Shown in pieces: positions 43,519-54,218 of a stretch of DNA of 64,000 nt (position 1 is its first letter; every line of letters begins with the position of its first letter). Both the position numbers and the translations under genes were made by a program. The stretch is taken from positions 62,001-126,000 of the forward strand of contig JAKEKT010000007.1 in the NCBI GenBank assembly GCA_021495925.1, written 5' to 3'. The notes under the pieces are model-generated. The model saw only the letters and a program-made list of their open reading frames with translations, did not search any database and was not told where the DNA came from. This DNA comes from Diplodia intermedia (taxonomy: Eukaryota; Ascomycota; Dothideomycetes; Botryosphaeriales; Botryosphaeriaceae).

Positions 43519-45539
43519 CTACAGCAATGTGGCCAATACATGGGAGGGTACGCAATAGCGGACCATCCTAGACGAACACTCCTTCCGACCCAGCACCTCC
43601 ATCATGTCCGCAATACCGGGGCCTGGCTTTCCATCCGCCAACGCATTCCGGAGATGCTTGTACACATCTTTCTTCGCCGCCTTTATCATGGAATCACTCA
43701 CCTCGTCCTGGTTCGGCCCTGGACCTGCCTCCGCGAGCTTATCTCGCGCCTCAGCAATATGCTCGTGCAATGCCACCGCCGTCTCAACTTCCGACTTTCC
43801 CTCCGCCAACAAACTTCGAATTTGCTCCTCCAGGTTTTCCCTCGCGACCTTTTCCCCGTCTGACTCCAGGCGCCCCGCCGCGATCAGATTCGCCGCTTCT
43901 GGAATACACTTGTGCAAGGCCGCTGCCGTCCAATCACATTCTGCGAACACTGTCATGTAGACCTGCAGCAGCAACCCTCTGTCAGCTCTGTCAGAGTCTT
44001 CGCATTCCTTGGAGGTGGTGAAGTCTGTGAAGAAATAGGCATGGTCGGCCAGGAAGTCGGAAGGTTTCGCGTAGTTTTTAGCGTCTATCCTAAGCACTGC
44101 TGCAACATAGTCGCGGAACGAGGGGCCGTCGAGGACACGCTCATCGCACGAGATGGGATCCCCGCTTTTCAGCATGGACACTAGCTGATCTACTGTCTTG
44201 TCGAAAACAGGATCGCCGGGGACCATGCGTCGAAGCAAGTGCTGGTGTTGCAGATAATGCAGCTTATCCTCCGTGACAGTGGTGTTTCCCTTTGTGAATT
44301 TGATCGTGAACTAGATGTAGGGTCAGCATCGCTGAGGTGATATGATGCAGACGAGACGGCTTACGCTATCAATCAGCTCTTGCATGGACATCACGTCACT
44401 CCGATTCCGGTGCGACCAGCCCAGAAGAGCAACAAAATTGTTGACCACTTCGGGCAGGTAGCCATTCTTTCGATAGTAGGCAACGTCAATGTCCATGTTC
44501 CTCTTGCTCAGCTTGTTCCCCGCCTCGTCCACAAGTAGACCGACATGGGCAAAGGCTGGCGGCTCCCATCCAAAGGCGTTGTACATTGCCACATGTCTCG
44601 GAGTGGACGGCAGCCACTCGGTGCCTCTGATGACGTGCGTGATTTTCATATGGTGGTCGTCGACGACGTTGGCCAAGTGGTACGTAGGTAGGCCATCCGA
44701 CTTCAGCACAATGGGGTCGTCGTACGCGTCGTCGACCTTCTTGGTCGCTGGTTTCGTGCCCTTTCCGCCCTTTCCCACCATGCCGTAGACGAGGTCGAAG
44801 AAGGCCGGGTAGTTGTCCGGAACGAGAAGGCGTACGACGTGTGACTCGCCCTGGGCAGCCCTATCTTCTGCCTCTTCCTTTGGTATATGCGCGCACTTGC
44901 GGTCATAGTCGGTTGGTAGGCCTAGCTGGGCGCGGTGCTGAGCGAGCTCGTTCAGTCTTTCCGGCGTGCAGAAGCAACGGTAGGCGTGGCCGGTCTCGAG
45001 CAACTTGGTCGCATGGTCTTGATAGAGCTTTGTCCTTTCGGATTGCCGGTAAGGCCCGTACGGACCTCCGACCTCAGGACCTATTGCTGTAAGTGTGCTG
45101 CCTTTTGCATGCGGGCAGACCACAACACTCACCCTCGTCCCACTGCAGGCCCGCCCACCTCAAATCATCCAGCAGCCGTGCCTCAGCATCCGAAATGGTT
45201 CTTTTCTTCTCTCGTAAGCCATTGCTCTCGGAACGGTAGCGCCTTGCTTCAACACACCTGATCTGTATCCTCTATTCTCAGCAGGAATTGGCCGCCGGTT
45301 CGCTTGGCGAGGAGATAGTTGAAAAGCGCCGTCCGCAGGGAGCCCAAGTGCAAGTAGCCGGTTGGCGAAGGTGCGAATCGCGTCCTTGCGGGCCCATCTG
45401 GCAACGCCGTCTTCTTCGGCGGCTTCTTGGGTGCCGCGTGGTTCGACTGCTGTCTAACGGCTGCGCGCGACAACCGCAGGCTGCATGACGTGCAAACGAA
45501 ATTGGCGCGCCGTGACGCCAAAGACAGCAACAGCGCCAT
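43519..45539 (-). CDS. MSE1: mitochondrial glutamyl-tRNA synthetase
   Basis: Charges mitochondrial tRNA-Glu (and in many fungi tRNA-Gln) with glutamate. Four exons (45539-45258, 45205-45133, 45080-44365, 44310-43519) give 620 residues. The first about 40 residues are Arg/Ser-rich, as in a mitochondrial presequence. The class I HIGH motif is in RFAPSPTGYLHLGSLRTAL; the KMSKS-type loop is GNKLSKRNMD. The splices restore EDTDQKRTISDAEARL and QWDEGPEVGGPYGPYRQSER, both characteristic of bacterial-type GluRS. The C-terminal anticodon-binding part is helical and less conserved. It is head to head with ATG16, with 276 bp between starts. Confidence 0.93.
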
Positions 45540-45815
45540 GGCTTGTGCGTCTGCGAAGAGCGATTGCGAGTGAACGACGAAGCTTCAGTGCCGTCGTCAA
45601 GCAGCAGCTTGGGAAAACTCCGGCGGGAAGACGCGTCCGCCGAGCTGCAGCAACGCGCGCATCAGAACCCCACCACGACACGACCTCACACTACCTCCAG
45701 CCCAGCCTGCTGCCGCCGCCGCCGCTTGCTCGCACCCCGCCATCCGTCCCACCGCATCATTCATGCCGCGCCGCAGCGCCCACTACCACTGCCTCAAACC
45801 GCACCACCACCCACC
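45540..45815. promoter_or_regulatory. shared divergent promoter, GluRS / ATG16
   Basis: 276 bp between two divergent start codons. C-rich toward ATG16; no TATA box evident on either side. Confidence 0.45.
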
Positions 45816-46628
45816 ATGACGTCGCCCGCCTGGCTGTCCGACTACGCCACCGCCCTGCGCGCCCGCGACCTCCGCGAGAAAGCCCAAGAGGCCCACATCA
45901 ACGCCTGTACGTCTCCTGGCCCCCCTTCCCCGGCCCTTCTTCCCGTCCGCCCCCTCCCCTTTAAAATCCACGTTTAACGTCTTCCGCCCTGCACAGACAC
46001 CAAGCTCGCCGACCGCACCGCTCGCCTCGAAGCCGAGCGCTCCACCGCCGCACAACCACCCCCGACCCCGACCGCCGCATCCCCGCAGCCGCAAGCGACA
46101 AAGAACAAACCCAGCCCCTCGCGCTTCGGCCGGTCCAGCCCCGCCGCCGCCGCCGCCGCCGCCGCCGCCTCCTCCTCGGACCCAGACCCGAGCGACGGAG
46201 CAGGAGGAGGAGTAGGCGGAGGCGGAAGCGGAAGCGGAGGAGGAGTCGGAGCCGTGTCGCGGCTGCGGGCGGACCTGGCGGCGACGCAGACGTCGCGGGC
46301 GACGCTGCAGACGCAGCTGGCGGGGGCGACGGACGCGCTGGCGGGGCTGCGGGCGCGGGCGGCGCGCGACGAGCGCGGGCTGGCGGAGCTGCGGGCCGCG
46401 CGCGCGCAGCTGGAGCGCAAGCTGCGCGACCGCGAGAGCGAGATCAAGGGCAAGAACCGCCTCGTCGAGGAGGTCCAGGACGAGCTCGTCAGCGTCAACC
46501 TGCAGCTCAACATGGCCGAGCAGCGCAGCGAGGAGCTCGAGCGCGAGAACAAGGAGCTCGTCGACCGCTGGATGAAGTACAAGAGGGAGGAGGCCGAGCG
46601 CATCAATACCCAGTCGAATTGGGGCTGA
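45816..46628 (+). CDS. ATG16: autophagy protein ATG16
   Basis: Atg16 binds the Atg12-Atg5 conjugate and places the complex at the phagophore, where it promotes Atg8 lipidation. Exons 45816-45906 and 45997-46628 give 240 residues. The N-terminal helix AWLSDYATALRARDLREKAQEAH is the Atg5-binding segment. A Ser/Pro/Ala/Gly-rich linker follows (residues about 45-120), including a run of about 11 Ala. The last about 115 residues are a long coiled coil (RLRADLAATQTSRATLQTQL to NLQLNMAEQRSEELERENKEL) ending in the conserved LVDRWMKYKREEAERIN segment. There is no WD40 part, as expected for a fungal Atg16. Confidence 0.87.
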
Positions 46629-47277
46629 TGTTTGGGGGCCGGCGGCGGTTGGGGATGCGTTGGGCTTGGGGTTTGGTGGTACGGGTGCTGGTGATTTTTT
46701 TCAGGTTCTATGGCGAGCTATCGAATTCATCGGGTCTAATAGCAAGAGGAGTACAAGCGAAGCGGTACTGGGGTTCCATTTCCTTGAGGGAAGAATATGT
46801 GGTAAATCATAGGCTCTGGTATTTATGCTTCGAACCGCTTCAAATAATGGGGAATGACATCGCAGCTCGTATTGCTGCAACAACTTATCAAGGTCAAGAC
46901 CACTACAAGGCAGTCAGCCTGTATTCTAGGTAAACGGAGGATTCTGGGCTGCTTGTAACTTTTCAGCGCTCGAGTTCTGACCACGTTTGATTTTTGGCTG
47001 CCATCAACAACGGGATGAGTCAACCAGTACCACGGTCTAGCCAAGTGCAGGCCTACATAATGTCTGCCCATCCCGAACGAAGCGGTTATATCAAGACGCC
47101 ACGTCCTCCATTGAGCAAACGAAACAAACTTCCGGACGCAGATGTGAGTATTAAGAATGCACATTTGCATCCAGACATAGGATTCGACTGCTGACGTAAA
47201 ACAGTTCAATATCCCGATCTGATGTACTTGGTTGAAAAACTCACAACAAACGACACCTTGCGCAACGTTGCCTGAAC
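46629..47277. other. intergenic with repeat copy C1
   Basis: About 650 bp holding the ATG16 3' UTR, one copy of a degenerate direct repeat (46845-46937) and the orphan-gene promoter. No TATA box is convincing. Confidence 0.45.
46845..46937 (+). repeat. degenerate direct repeat, copy C1
   Basis: Aligns by eye with 48108-48230 in the same orientation. Shared blocks include GACATCGCAGCTCGT against GGCATCGCAACTCGT, and TCAAGACCACTACAAGGCAG against TCAAGACCATCATAGAATAG, each continuing into GTCAGCCTG. Copy C2 carries about 25 extra bases in the middle. The pair flanks the orphan gene. Confidence 0.6.
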
Positions 47278-48066
47278 ATGCAAGCGTCTTTTTCGAGGAT
47301 AAAGAGGATAAAGATGGATACCCTCGAGTATCTACGGCCGACAAAAGAGATAGAAGAGGAGGAAAGAGAGCAGGCAGCACGACACAGCTCCATCGGCACG
47401 TGGTCCGCGCCCCCTCGCTGCCAGAGAGCCCGCAGGCAGGAAGGGCCGGTCGACCAACTGACGGCCTGCGCCCACGCGTTGGTAAGATACCGATGCTACC
47501 AAGACTACGGCGACCACCTCTTCGAGAACCGCGACGCCGCCGCCGACGAGCAGGAGGACATGGCGGAGATCCGCGACCTGGTCGAGTCCGACTGGGCGTT
47601 CAGCTTCGTCGACATTTCCGAGCGGCTCATGGCGGAGGAGCGGATGGCGCGCGAGAGCATGAGAGCACCCGGCGGCCGCGAGACGCCGGTGACGACCCCG
47701 TGGCTCGACGACGTCGAGCGGGCCGTGTTGGCCCTGCGGTCGTCGGCCATGACGGCCGACCAGCTCGTGTGGGAGATCCACGAGTATGCGAGGCGCGAGA
47801 ATTACTACCGCGTCAGCATCGATGACTTCGTCCTGTGGAACGACGCGGACCTCTTGGGCCGTAAGATTCTGCGGGATCTTAATAGGCTGGATTCGATGGG
47901 GGCGGCTGGGAGCTCGCTCCAGATGATGAAGCTTGCCCTGTGCGACATCCGCGACCGGTACTTTCACTTTTGCAAAATCCAGCCCAATGGATTCCCATGT
48001 TTCATTCCCAGGTACAGTGAATGGCCGGTCGTGGACAAGGGAAAAGGAATGGCTTATGATTGGTGA
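47278..48066 (+). CDS. orphan protein, function unknown
   Basis: A 262-residue intronless frame that I do not recognise. It has no signal peptide or membrane helix. The first about 60 residues are charged (KEIEEEEREQAARH). The rest looks like a folded, mostly helical, acidic protein: DMAEIRDLVESDWAFSFVDISERLM, WLDDVERAVLALRSSAMTADQLVWEIHEYARRENYYR, and SSLQMMKLALCDIRDRYFHFCK. The end is aromatic-rich (GFPCFIPRYSEWPVVDKGKGMAYDW). An in-frame ATG at 47314 (MDTLEYLRP) is an alternative start. Codon use is similar to neighbours, which supports coding. It is flanked by degenerate direct repeats and is probably lineage-specific. Confidence 0.6.
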   Translation: MQASFSRIKRIKMDTLEYLRPTKEIEEEEREQAARHSSIGTWSAPPRCQRARRQEGPVDQLTACAHALVRYRCYQDYGDHLFENRDAAADEQEDMAEIRDLVESDWAFSFVDISERLMAEERMARESMRAPGGRETPVTTPWLDDVERAVLALRSSAMTADQLVWEIHEYARRENYYRVSIDDFVLWNDADLLGRKILRDLNRLDSMGAAGSSLQMMKLALCDIRDRYFHFCKIQPNGFPCFIPRYSEWPVVDKGKGMAYDW

Positions 48067-48475
48067 CTCTGGCGGAGCGGCATGTTTACGGGGGGTATCT
48101 TGGAGGACATTGGCAATTGGCATCGCAACTCGTCCCGGTGCTTTCGAGACAAGAGTCCTTATTAAAACAGCAACTCATCGAGCTCAAGACCATCATAGAA
48201 TAGTCAGCCTGGCAGTACGAACGGAAATTCCATGTACCATACAATATGCTGAGTGTAGAGAATCAATAACCGCGCTCGCCCTCTTAACAAGAAACCTCTC
48301 TGTAACCCAAACCTCGAGCACTCGGCACGACTGAACCGTTTTTAAACCACAACAAACCGGGAAATCTAGGTAATCCGTCCAGAACCGCCAACGCCTCTCC
48401 CATGCAACTTTTACTCATTCCGCGGCCGTCCACCCTGCTAGGTAGCGACCATTGATCTGTGTTGATACCAGGTAT
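48067..48475. other. convergent intergenic with repeat copy C2
   Basis: About 410 bp between the orphan gene and the convergent DnaJ gene. Holds repeat copy C2 (48108-48230) and both 3' UTRs. Nothing else seen. Confidence 0.45.
48108..48230 (+). repeat. degenerate direct repeat, copy C2
   Basis: Second copy of the repeat at 46845-46937. Matching blocks occur in the same order, with one insertion of about 25 bases. Differences include several C/T and G/A changes. No coding capacity. Confidence 0.6.
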
Positions 48476-49980
48476 TTACTGCGTAGCGCACTGAGGACCA
48501 CCTTCCATGTCATCTTCATCATCCTCCCACGCGTTCGCGGCACGCGGATCGTCCGAGTTGGCTCCAAAGTCATCCAGATCCACATCAGCCTCGAACTCGA
48601 CATCCTCGACGTCATCAGCCTTGACCTCGGGCTCGGGACCGGGGAGCAGGTCCCTGATCTTCTTGATTGCGGCCTCATCCTGAATGTAGCCGTCCTCGGG
48701 GAACTTGATGTGCACGACGAGGTACAGATCGCCGCGAGCGTCGCTCTTCTTGATGGGCATGCCCTCGCCGGGCACCTTGAAGACCTCGCCGGGGCGCAGG
48801 ATCTTGCCCTGGGGCTGCTTGACGTCGAGGGCGATGCCGCGGCCGTCCAGGTGGGCGACGACGACGCGGTGGAAGCCGGTCAGGGCCTCGGCGAGGGTGA
48901 CGTGCAGGTCGGCGGCCAGGTCGGCGCCGGCGCGGCGGAAGACGGGGTGCTCCTTCTCGACGAGCTCGAAGACGATGTCGCCGGGCTCCTGGTCGGGCTG
49001 CTGGTCGGCCTCGCCGGCGAGCACGATGCGCTCGCCCTCGCGCGCGCCGCGCGGGATGTACAGCTCGAGGATCTTGCGCTTCTCGACGACGCGCTTGCCC
49101 TTGCACTTCTTGCACTTTTCCTTGTCCTTGAACACCTTGCCCGAGCCGCTGCAGTTGGCGCACTGCGTCGTGACCTGGCTGAGCATGCCGCCGATGGTCT
49201 GGATCCGGAGCGTCGAGCCTGGAGATGGTGTCAGTCGAGGCCGTGAAAGGGCACGCGTGGGAGGCAGAGCAAACCTTGGCCGGCGCACACGGAGCAGTCG
49301 TGCGGCTTCGCCTTGTCCCTTCCGCCCGAGCCCTTGCACGTCTCGCAGATGACGTTCTTGGTGCTCGCGAACCGCGTCGTCTTGCCCTTGTACAGCTCCT
49401 CCAGCGTGACCTCGTACTCCTGCACCTCGTCCTTGCCCTTGCGCGGCCGGCGCGGGCCCCCTCCGCCGCCGCCCATTCCGCCCATGCCGGGCATGCCGCC
49501 GCCCATGCCGCCACCCATGCCGAACATCTGCGACAGCAGGTCGTCCAGGTCCACGTCGCCGCCGCCCATGCCGCCCGGACCGGGCCGGCTGCCGTCAAAG
49601 GCCGACATGCCGTGCGTGTCGTACACCTCGCGCTTCTCGTCGTCGAACAGGATCTCGTAGGCCTGGGAGACGGCCTTGAAGCGGACCTCGGCTTCCTCGC
49701 GCTCGTCTGCGGGGACCTTGTCGGGGTGCGAGGATAATGCGGCCTGTTCGCGAGGTGGGGAAAAAGGGAGAGTTTAGCTGCGAGCTGGCTCCTCGTCCTC
49801 CTCCCCCTCGGCGGAGGGAGGGTGTGTGTCGTTTCGTACCTTGTGGTAGGCTTTCTTGACTTCGGCCTTGCTTGCGCCGCGCTCGACGCCAAGGACCTCT
49901 TTGCATGCATGTTAGTTAAGTTTGTGAAGTGGGAGGATTTGAGGCTCACCATAGAGGTCGACTTCCTCGGAGCTGTTCAT
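48476..49980 (-). CDS. YDJ1: type I DnaJ/Hsp40 co-chaperone, Ydj1-like, farnesylation site
   Basis: Co-chaperone that stimulates Hsp70 and delivers clients. Four exons (49980-49950, 49898-49840, 49743-49275, 49218-48476) give 433 residues. The J domain starts LYEVLGVERGASKAEVKKAYHKAALSSHPDK with the HPD tripeptide. A Gly/Met-rich stretch (GGGMGGGMPGMGGMGGGGGG) follows. Four zinc-binding CxxCxGxG-type repeats are present (CETCKGSGG, CSVCAGQG, CANCSGSGK, CKKCKGKR). The C-terminal substrate domain and an acidic tail end in CATQ. CATQ is a CaaX box equivalent to the CASQ of yeast Ydj1, so farnesylation and ER-membrane association are expected. Introns 1 and 2 split the J domain. Confidence 0.95.
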
Positions 49981-50080
49981 TGCTGTGCAAAGGAACGAGA
50001 GGTTAGCAAATTTCGTCGGCGGCGCGCAGTCTGCGCCAGATGCGAGACGGAACTCACTTGTTCTGCGGCGAGTTTGTACG

Positions 50081-50097
50081 GGTATAAATTTATATAC
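50081..50097. promoter_or_regulatory. palindromic TATA element between DnaJ and uL4m
   Basis: GTATAAATTTATATAC reads as a TATA box on both strands. It lies about 100 bp upstream of the DnaJ ATG and about 250 bp upstream of the uL4m ATG in the 361-bp divergent region 49981-50341. It may serve mainly DnaJ. Confidence 0.5.
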
Positions 50098-50341
50098 GAA
50101 ATGCGGAAGCTTTGGCGGAGGTCGTCAAAGACTGGGAAAGTAGTACGGCCGACCGAAAAATTGACGGCAGACTGAAGGGATATAGGTGTAGTGGCGGGGA
50201 AAAGGTTGAGTTAGCAGTTGCATCAGCGAGAAACTCGAACCCGCGCACGGACGGACCAAAAACGCGGCGGGAAGATTTCCCCAAGTACCTCCGCGCCGTC
50301 CAACACCACCCAGCCGCACCTCCAAAGCCCCCATTCCCGCC

Positions 50342-51356
50342 ATGGCAACCAGAGGGGCAACCGGCCCCCTGAGGGGCCTCGTCAATTCCGCTACCCGGAG
50401 CAGCCTGCAGCGCTTCCGCAATGCCGTATGCCGCCAGCACCGCCGACACAGCTCTCCGCACAAGCTAACCGTCGACACCGCAGGCCACTCCCTCGATAAC
50501 ACGCTCAATGGCAACCGAAGCCCCGCTGGAAACCTCCACCGCCGCCGCCGCCGCCGCCCCGTCGTCCGTCATCACCGCCGCGACCCCATCCATCACCACG
50601 AGCACCTCCACAATCCCCCTCGCAAACCCCAACCTCTACTCGCCGCCGATCCCCGAGCACATCCGCCCGTCCACGGTGCCGACGACCATCTACCGCTTCC
50701 CGACCATGGAGCCGCTGCGGTTCGTGGCGTACCCGTCGTCGCACCTGCTGCTGCCGCTGCGGCGCGACATCCTGCACCGGGCGGTCGTGTACGAGGGGGA
50801 CGCGACGCGGCAGGGCACGGCGTCGACCAAGTGGCGGGGCGACGTGCACGGCAGCGGGCGCAAGATCCGGCCGCAGAAGGGCATGGGCGCGGCGCGGCTG
50901 GGCGACCGCAAGAGCCCGATGCTGCGCGGCGGCGGCGTCGCCCACGGCCCGCACCCGCGCGACTTCGCCACCGGCCTGCCGCGCAAGGCCTACGACCTCG
51001 CCTGGCGCACCGCGCTCTCGTACCGCTACCGCCGCGGCGAGCTGCTCGTCGTCGACGCCGCCGCCGAGCTCGCGTCCGACAGCCCAAAGTACCTCGCCGC
51101 CGTCTTCGAGGCCAACGGCTGGGGCAACGCCGCCGGCCGCAGCTTGGTCATCACCGAGGAGAGGCGCAAGCGGCTGTGGGCCGCGTTCGAGAACGCCGGC
51201 AGGCACGGCGCCGCCAAGACGTGGGAGGAGGTCGACGTCAAGAATCTGTTGGAGATGGGCAGGCTGATCGTGGAGAAGAGCGCGTTGGACTTGATCTTGG
51301 AGGACCACCAGAGTGACCTGCAGAGGCCCAAGACTGGTTTTTTTCCGCGGGCGTGA
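50342..51356 (+). CDS. mitochondrial large-subunit ribosomal protein uL4m (YML6-like)
   Basis: Exons 50342-50425 and 50484-51356 give 318 residues. The intron has a perfect branch site GCTAAC and the acceptor CCGCAG. Splicing joins a short Arg/Ser/Ala-rich mitochondrial presequence (MATRGATGPLRGLVNSATRS...LQRFRNA) to ATPSITRSMATEAPLE. The uL4 core is clear: LPLRRDILHRAVVYEGDATRQG, then GRKIRPQKGMGAARLGDRKSP with the extended basic loop that threads into rRNA, then GVAHGPHPRDFATGLPRK. A C-terminal VITEERRKRLWAAFENAGRH part closes the domain. An in-frame ATG at 50508 would give a form lacking the presequence. Confidence 0.92.
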
Positions 51357-52258
51357 AGTGGGGGGGTCGGTGGGTTGTACGTTCATCCCGTTGATATAAC
51401 GAAAATAACTCGGTGTAACAACACAGGCGCATTCGCCGTGCTGCGGCCGTTCTCAATTGGAGCATTGTCACTTTTTTGTGTATAGCACACGCCGTACTTT
51501 TGCATGAGGCTTCCTAATCCTGCCCAGTGAGCTTTTCCGCCTGGTCATTGCCCAGACTATATATTTACCCCTCATTCATCCAATCGGTGCTCGTTAAAAG
51601 AAAAAGAAAAAGCTTGCCAAAACAGTAGCTGCTCTTAGACATAGCATGTCAACTCGACTCCCGAACGGAATCCTGTATAGCTCCTCGTACTGCCCGTAGG
51701 CCTGTCTCAGTACCAGGACGTGGTCTGTGTTCAGAATCCTACGCAGCGCTATACAGCTGGACGCCTGTATCAGAAATGGACGCGAGCAATGGATCCATTC
51801 GGCGTTTCAAGCCGAGGTCCACACTCGCCATGGTGTCATCCAGCTAACGCGGTAGTTTGTCCAATTGCATGTTTGAAAGATTGTCGCTCAGCAACCAGTC
51901 GATCATCTCGCGCCCGCGGAAGAGTTTCAGGGTCTGTCAATGGTCCCGGGGCGGCTGCCTTTTCTGCGGCTAGCGTTGACAAAAACAAGGCTTGCTGTTC
52001 GAGACTTGACTTGATCCGTGCTTATCTGCTATCGGTTGTTGAATGGGGGCCAAAAATGTACCCTTCTTCACTGAAGAACATTTCTCGTACGGCCTTAGCG
52101 CCGGCATATGACCTTACCGCAGTCGTACTCATGCCCGCACCCAAGATAGGCGAAGGATTGCTAGGTCTTCGGACCCGCATGATCTTGTCCGTATAAATCC
52201 CCCATGTCCACAGTCCATCAATCGAGATCTGGAGCATACTCCGCAATTCCTCGGCAAC
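51357..52258. other. intergenic, uL4m 3' side and P450 promoter
   Basis: About 0.9 kb with unsupported short frames. The right end carries the P450 TATA box (52192-52198). No other element recognised. Confidence 0.4.
52192..52198 (+). promoter_or_regulatory. TATA box of the P450 gene
   Basis: TATAAAT about 67 bp upstream of the P450 ATG at 52259, a usual distance. It supports the chosen start. Confidence 0.55.
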
Positions 52259-54218
52259 ATGTCTTCCCCAGTTGAAGCGCCTCTTGCGCTGTCACTGTCT
52301 TTGACTTCGGCAGTGCTCGGTTCGGCTTTCTATCTATCGGTTTTCAACCTCCGCCTGGACGACTATGGATGGCGCCTTCTCGGCCTGTGGAACTTGACCT
52401 TGTCTCTACTCTTCCTCTGGCTCATCCGCAGTTACGATTTCCTGACAACCACTCGCCTGGTCCTTACATTTGCGACAACTTTCCTCTTCGGCTTCTTTAG
52501 TAGCACCGCCGTCTACCGTCTGTTCTTTTCCCCTCTCCGCAAATTCAAAGGTCCGTGGCAGGGCGTGTTGACTTCATTCTACCGGCTGCACGCAGCGGTC
52601 AAATCCGATGCTCGTATGTTCCGTACGATAGACAGTCTTCACAAGCAGTATGGCGATTACGTTAGGATCGGGGCGCGCGAGCTTTCCATCCTCAATCCCT
52701 CGGCGATTCCCCTCTTGTACGGAGCCAAATCGCAATGTAGAAGGGGGACGTGGTATAATTATTCCCCTGAAGCGGAGGAAGACAGGCAGGTTCTGCTCAT
52801 CACCGACCCCGCCCTCCACTCCTGGAGGAGAAGGATCCTTGACAAAGGGTTCAGCAGCAAAGGCAAGTGGCTCCCCCACTTTTCCACCAGTGCACGATAG
52901 CATGCGGTAATCCAGAGCCAGTTCCATTTTGCGGTGAAGAAGTCATCTGGGATGGATGCCTCATGCCAAGATGGAGCTCATATCGGGATACTTCTTTTCG
53001 ATATTCGAACCTTATCTGACGTCTTCCCAGCCCTTGCCGACTACGAGCCCCGCGTCCAGGAGGTGATCGACGACCTCGTCCAAGCCTTCGAAGCCCGAGC
53101 AGGAACCACGATCAACCTGACCGACTGGATCAGCTTCTTCGCGTTCGACGTCATGGGCCGGGTCGCCTACAACCACGAGTTCGGCATGATCAAGGGCGGC
53201 AAGGGCACGGTCACGATCGAGGGCAAGGCCACGTCCCTCGAGGCGCTGCGCGCGACGATGAAGATGTACGGCATCTTCGGCCCGGTCCCGTGGTTCTTCA
53301 AGATGATCAGCCAGATCGGCCTGATCGGCGAGATGGCCATATTCTTCCAGTGGTGCCACGACACGATGCGGCTGAAGCAAAAGGTGAGAGAGAAGAACAA
53401 ATCCAACCCAGTCCCCCCCGCCCCCGCCCGTCCAACCCTCCTGACCCAACAACCCCCCGCAGAACTTCAACCCCGCCACCGACACCCCCACCGACATCGC
53501 CAGCTGGATCATCAAGACCCAAAGCGACGCCACCGCGGCCGGAGACGCGAGCAAGCAACAGCGGCGCCAAACCCAGCGCTCCATCGAAAACGACTCGATC
53601 CTGCTGATCCTCGCGGGCAGCGACACCGCCGCCTCCGCCATCACCAACGCGCTCTTCTACCTCACCCAGTCCCCCTCCACCCTCGCCGCCCTGCGCGCCC
53701 AGCTCGCCTCCCTCCCCGACCTCTCGCTCAAGTCCCTCGCCACCGTCCGGCTGCTCGACCACGTCGTCAACGAGACGCTGCGGCTCAAGCCGCCCGCGAT
53801 CGAGGGCCTCGTGCGCGAGACGCCCGCGGGCGGCATCGCGCTGCCGGACGGCGACGACGGCGGCACGCGCATCCCCGGGGGCGTCGCGGTGTCGGTGCCG
53901 CCGTGGACGCTGCACCGGGACCCGCGGCGGTGGGGCGGGGACGCGGATAAGTTTCGCCCGGAAAGGTTTGAGGGGCTGGATCTCGAGGGGGCGCCGTTTA
54001 TCCCGTTCACGCGCGGCGCGCATGCGTGTCCCGGGAAGCAGCTGGCGTATATGGAGATGCGGGGGGTCGTGGCGAATGTGGTTATGCGGTTCGATTTGGC
54101 GCTGGCGCGGGGGCAGGGGGCGGAGGCGTTTGATGGGGGGTGTCAGGATTCGTTTACGTTGGCGAATCCGCCGTTGATGGTGGAGTTGAGGAGGAGGGGG
54201 GAGGGGGCGGCGGTGTGA
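52259..54218 (+). CDS. cytochrome P450 monooxygenase
   Basis: Membrane-bound P450 of 570 residues in three exons: 52259-52862, 53031-53383 and 53463-54218. The N terminus has three hydrophobic helices before RLFFSPLRKFKGPWQG, the proline-rich hinge. The I-helix motif LILAGSDTAASA is near 367-378, the K-helix ETLR near 423, and the heme-binding loop FTRGAHACPGK has its Cys near 508; all catalytic features are present. Intron 1 must begin with GC: the border AAAG|GCAAGT joined to CCCAG|CC restores GFSSKALADYEPRVQE, a standard P450 segment, while no GT donor does. General pattern resembles fungal P450s of toxin or aromatic metabolism, but the substrate cannot be told, and no biosynthetic core gene is nearby. 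Confidence 0.87.

Noticed and set aside
50215..50245. GGGTTCGAG-like B box near 50238
   Set aside because: No matching A box or cloverleaf stems on either side, so not a tRNA gene.
52863..52995. P450 as a pseudogene broken by the stop at about 52900
   Set aside because: A GC-AG intron with a strong consensus donor restores the conserved segment and the frame, and all catalytic motifs downstream are intact.
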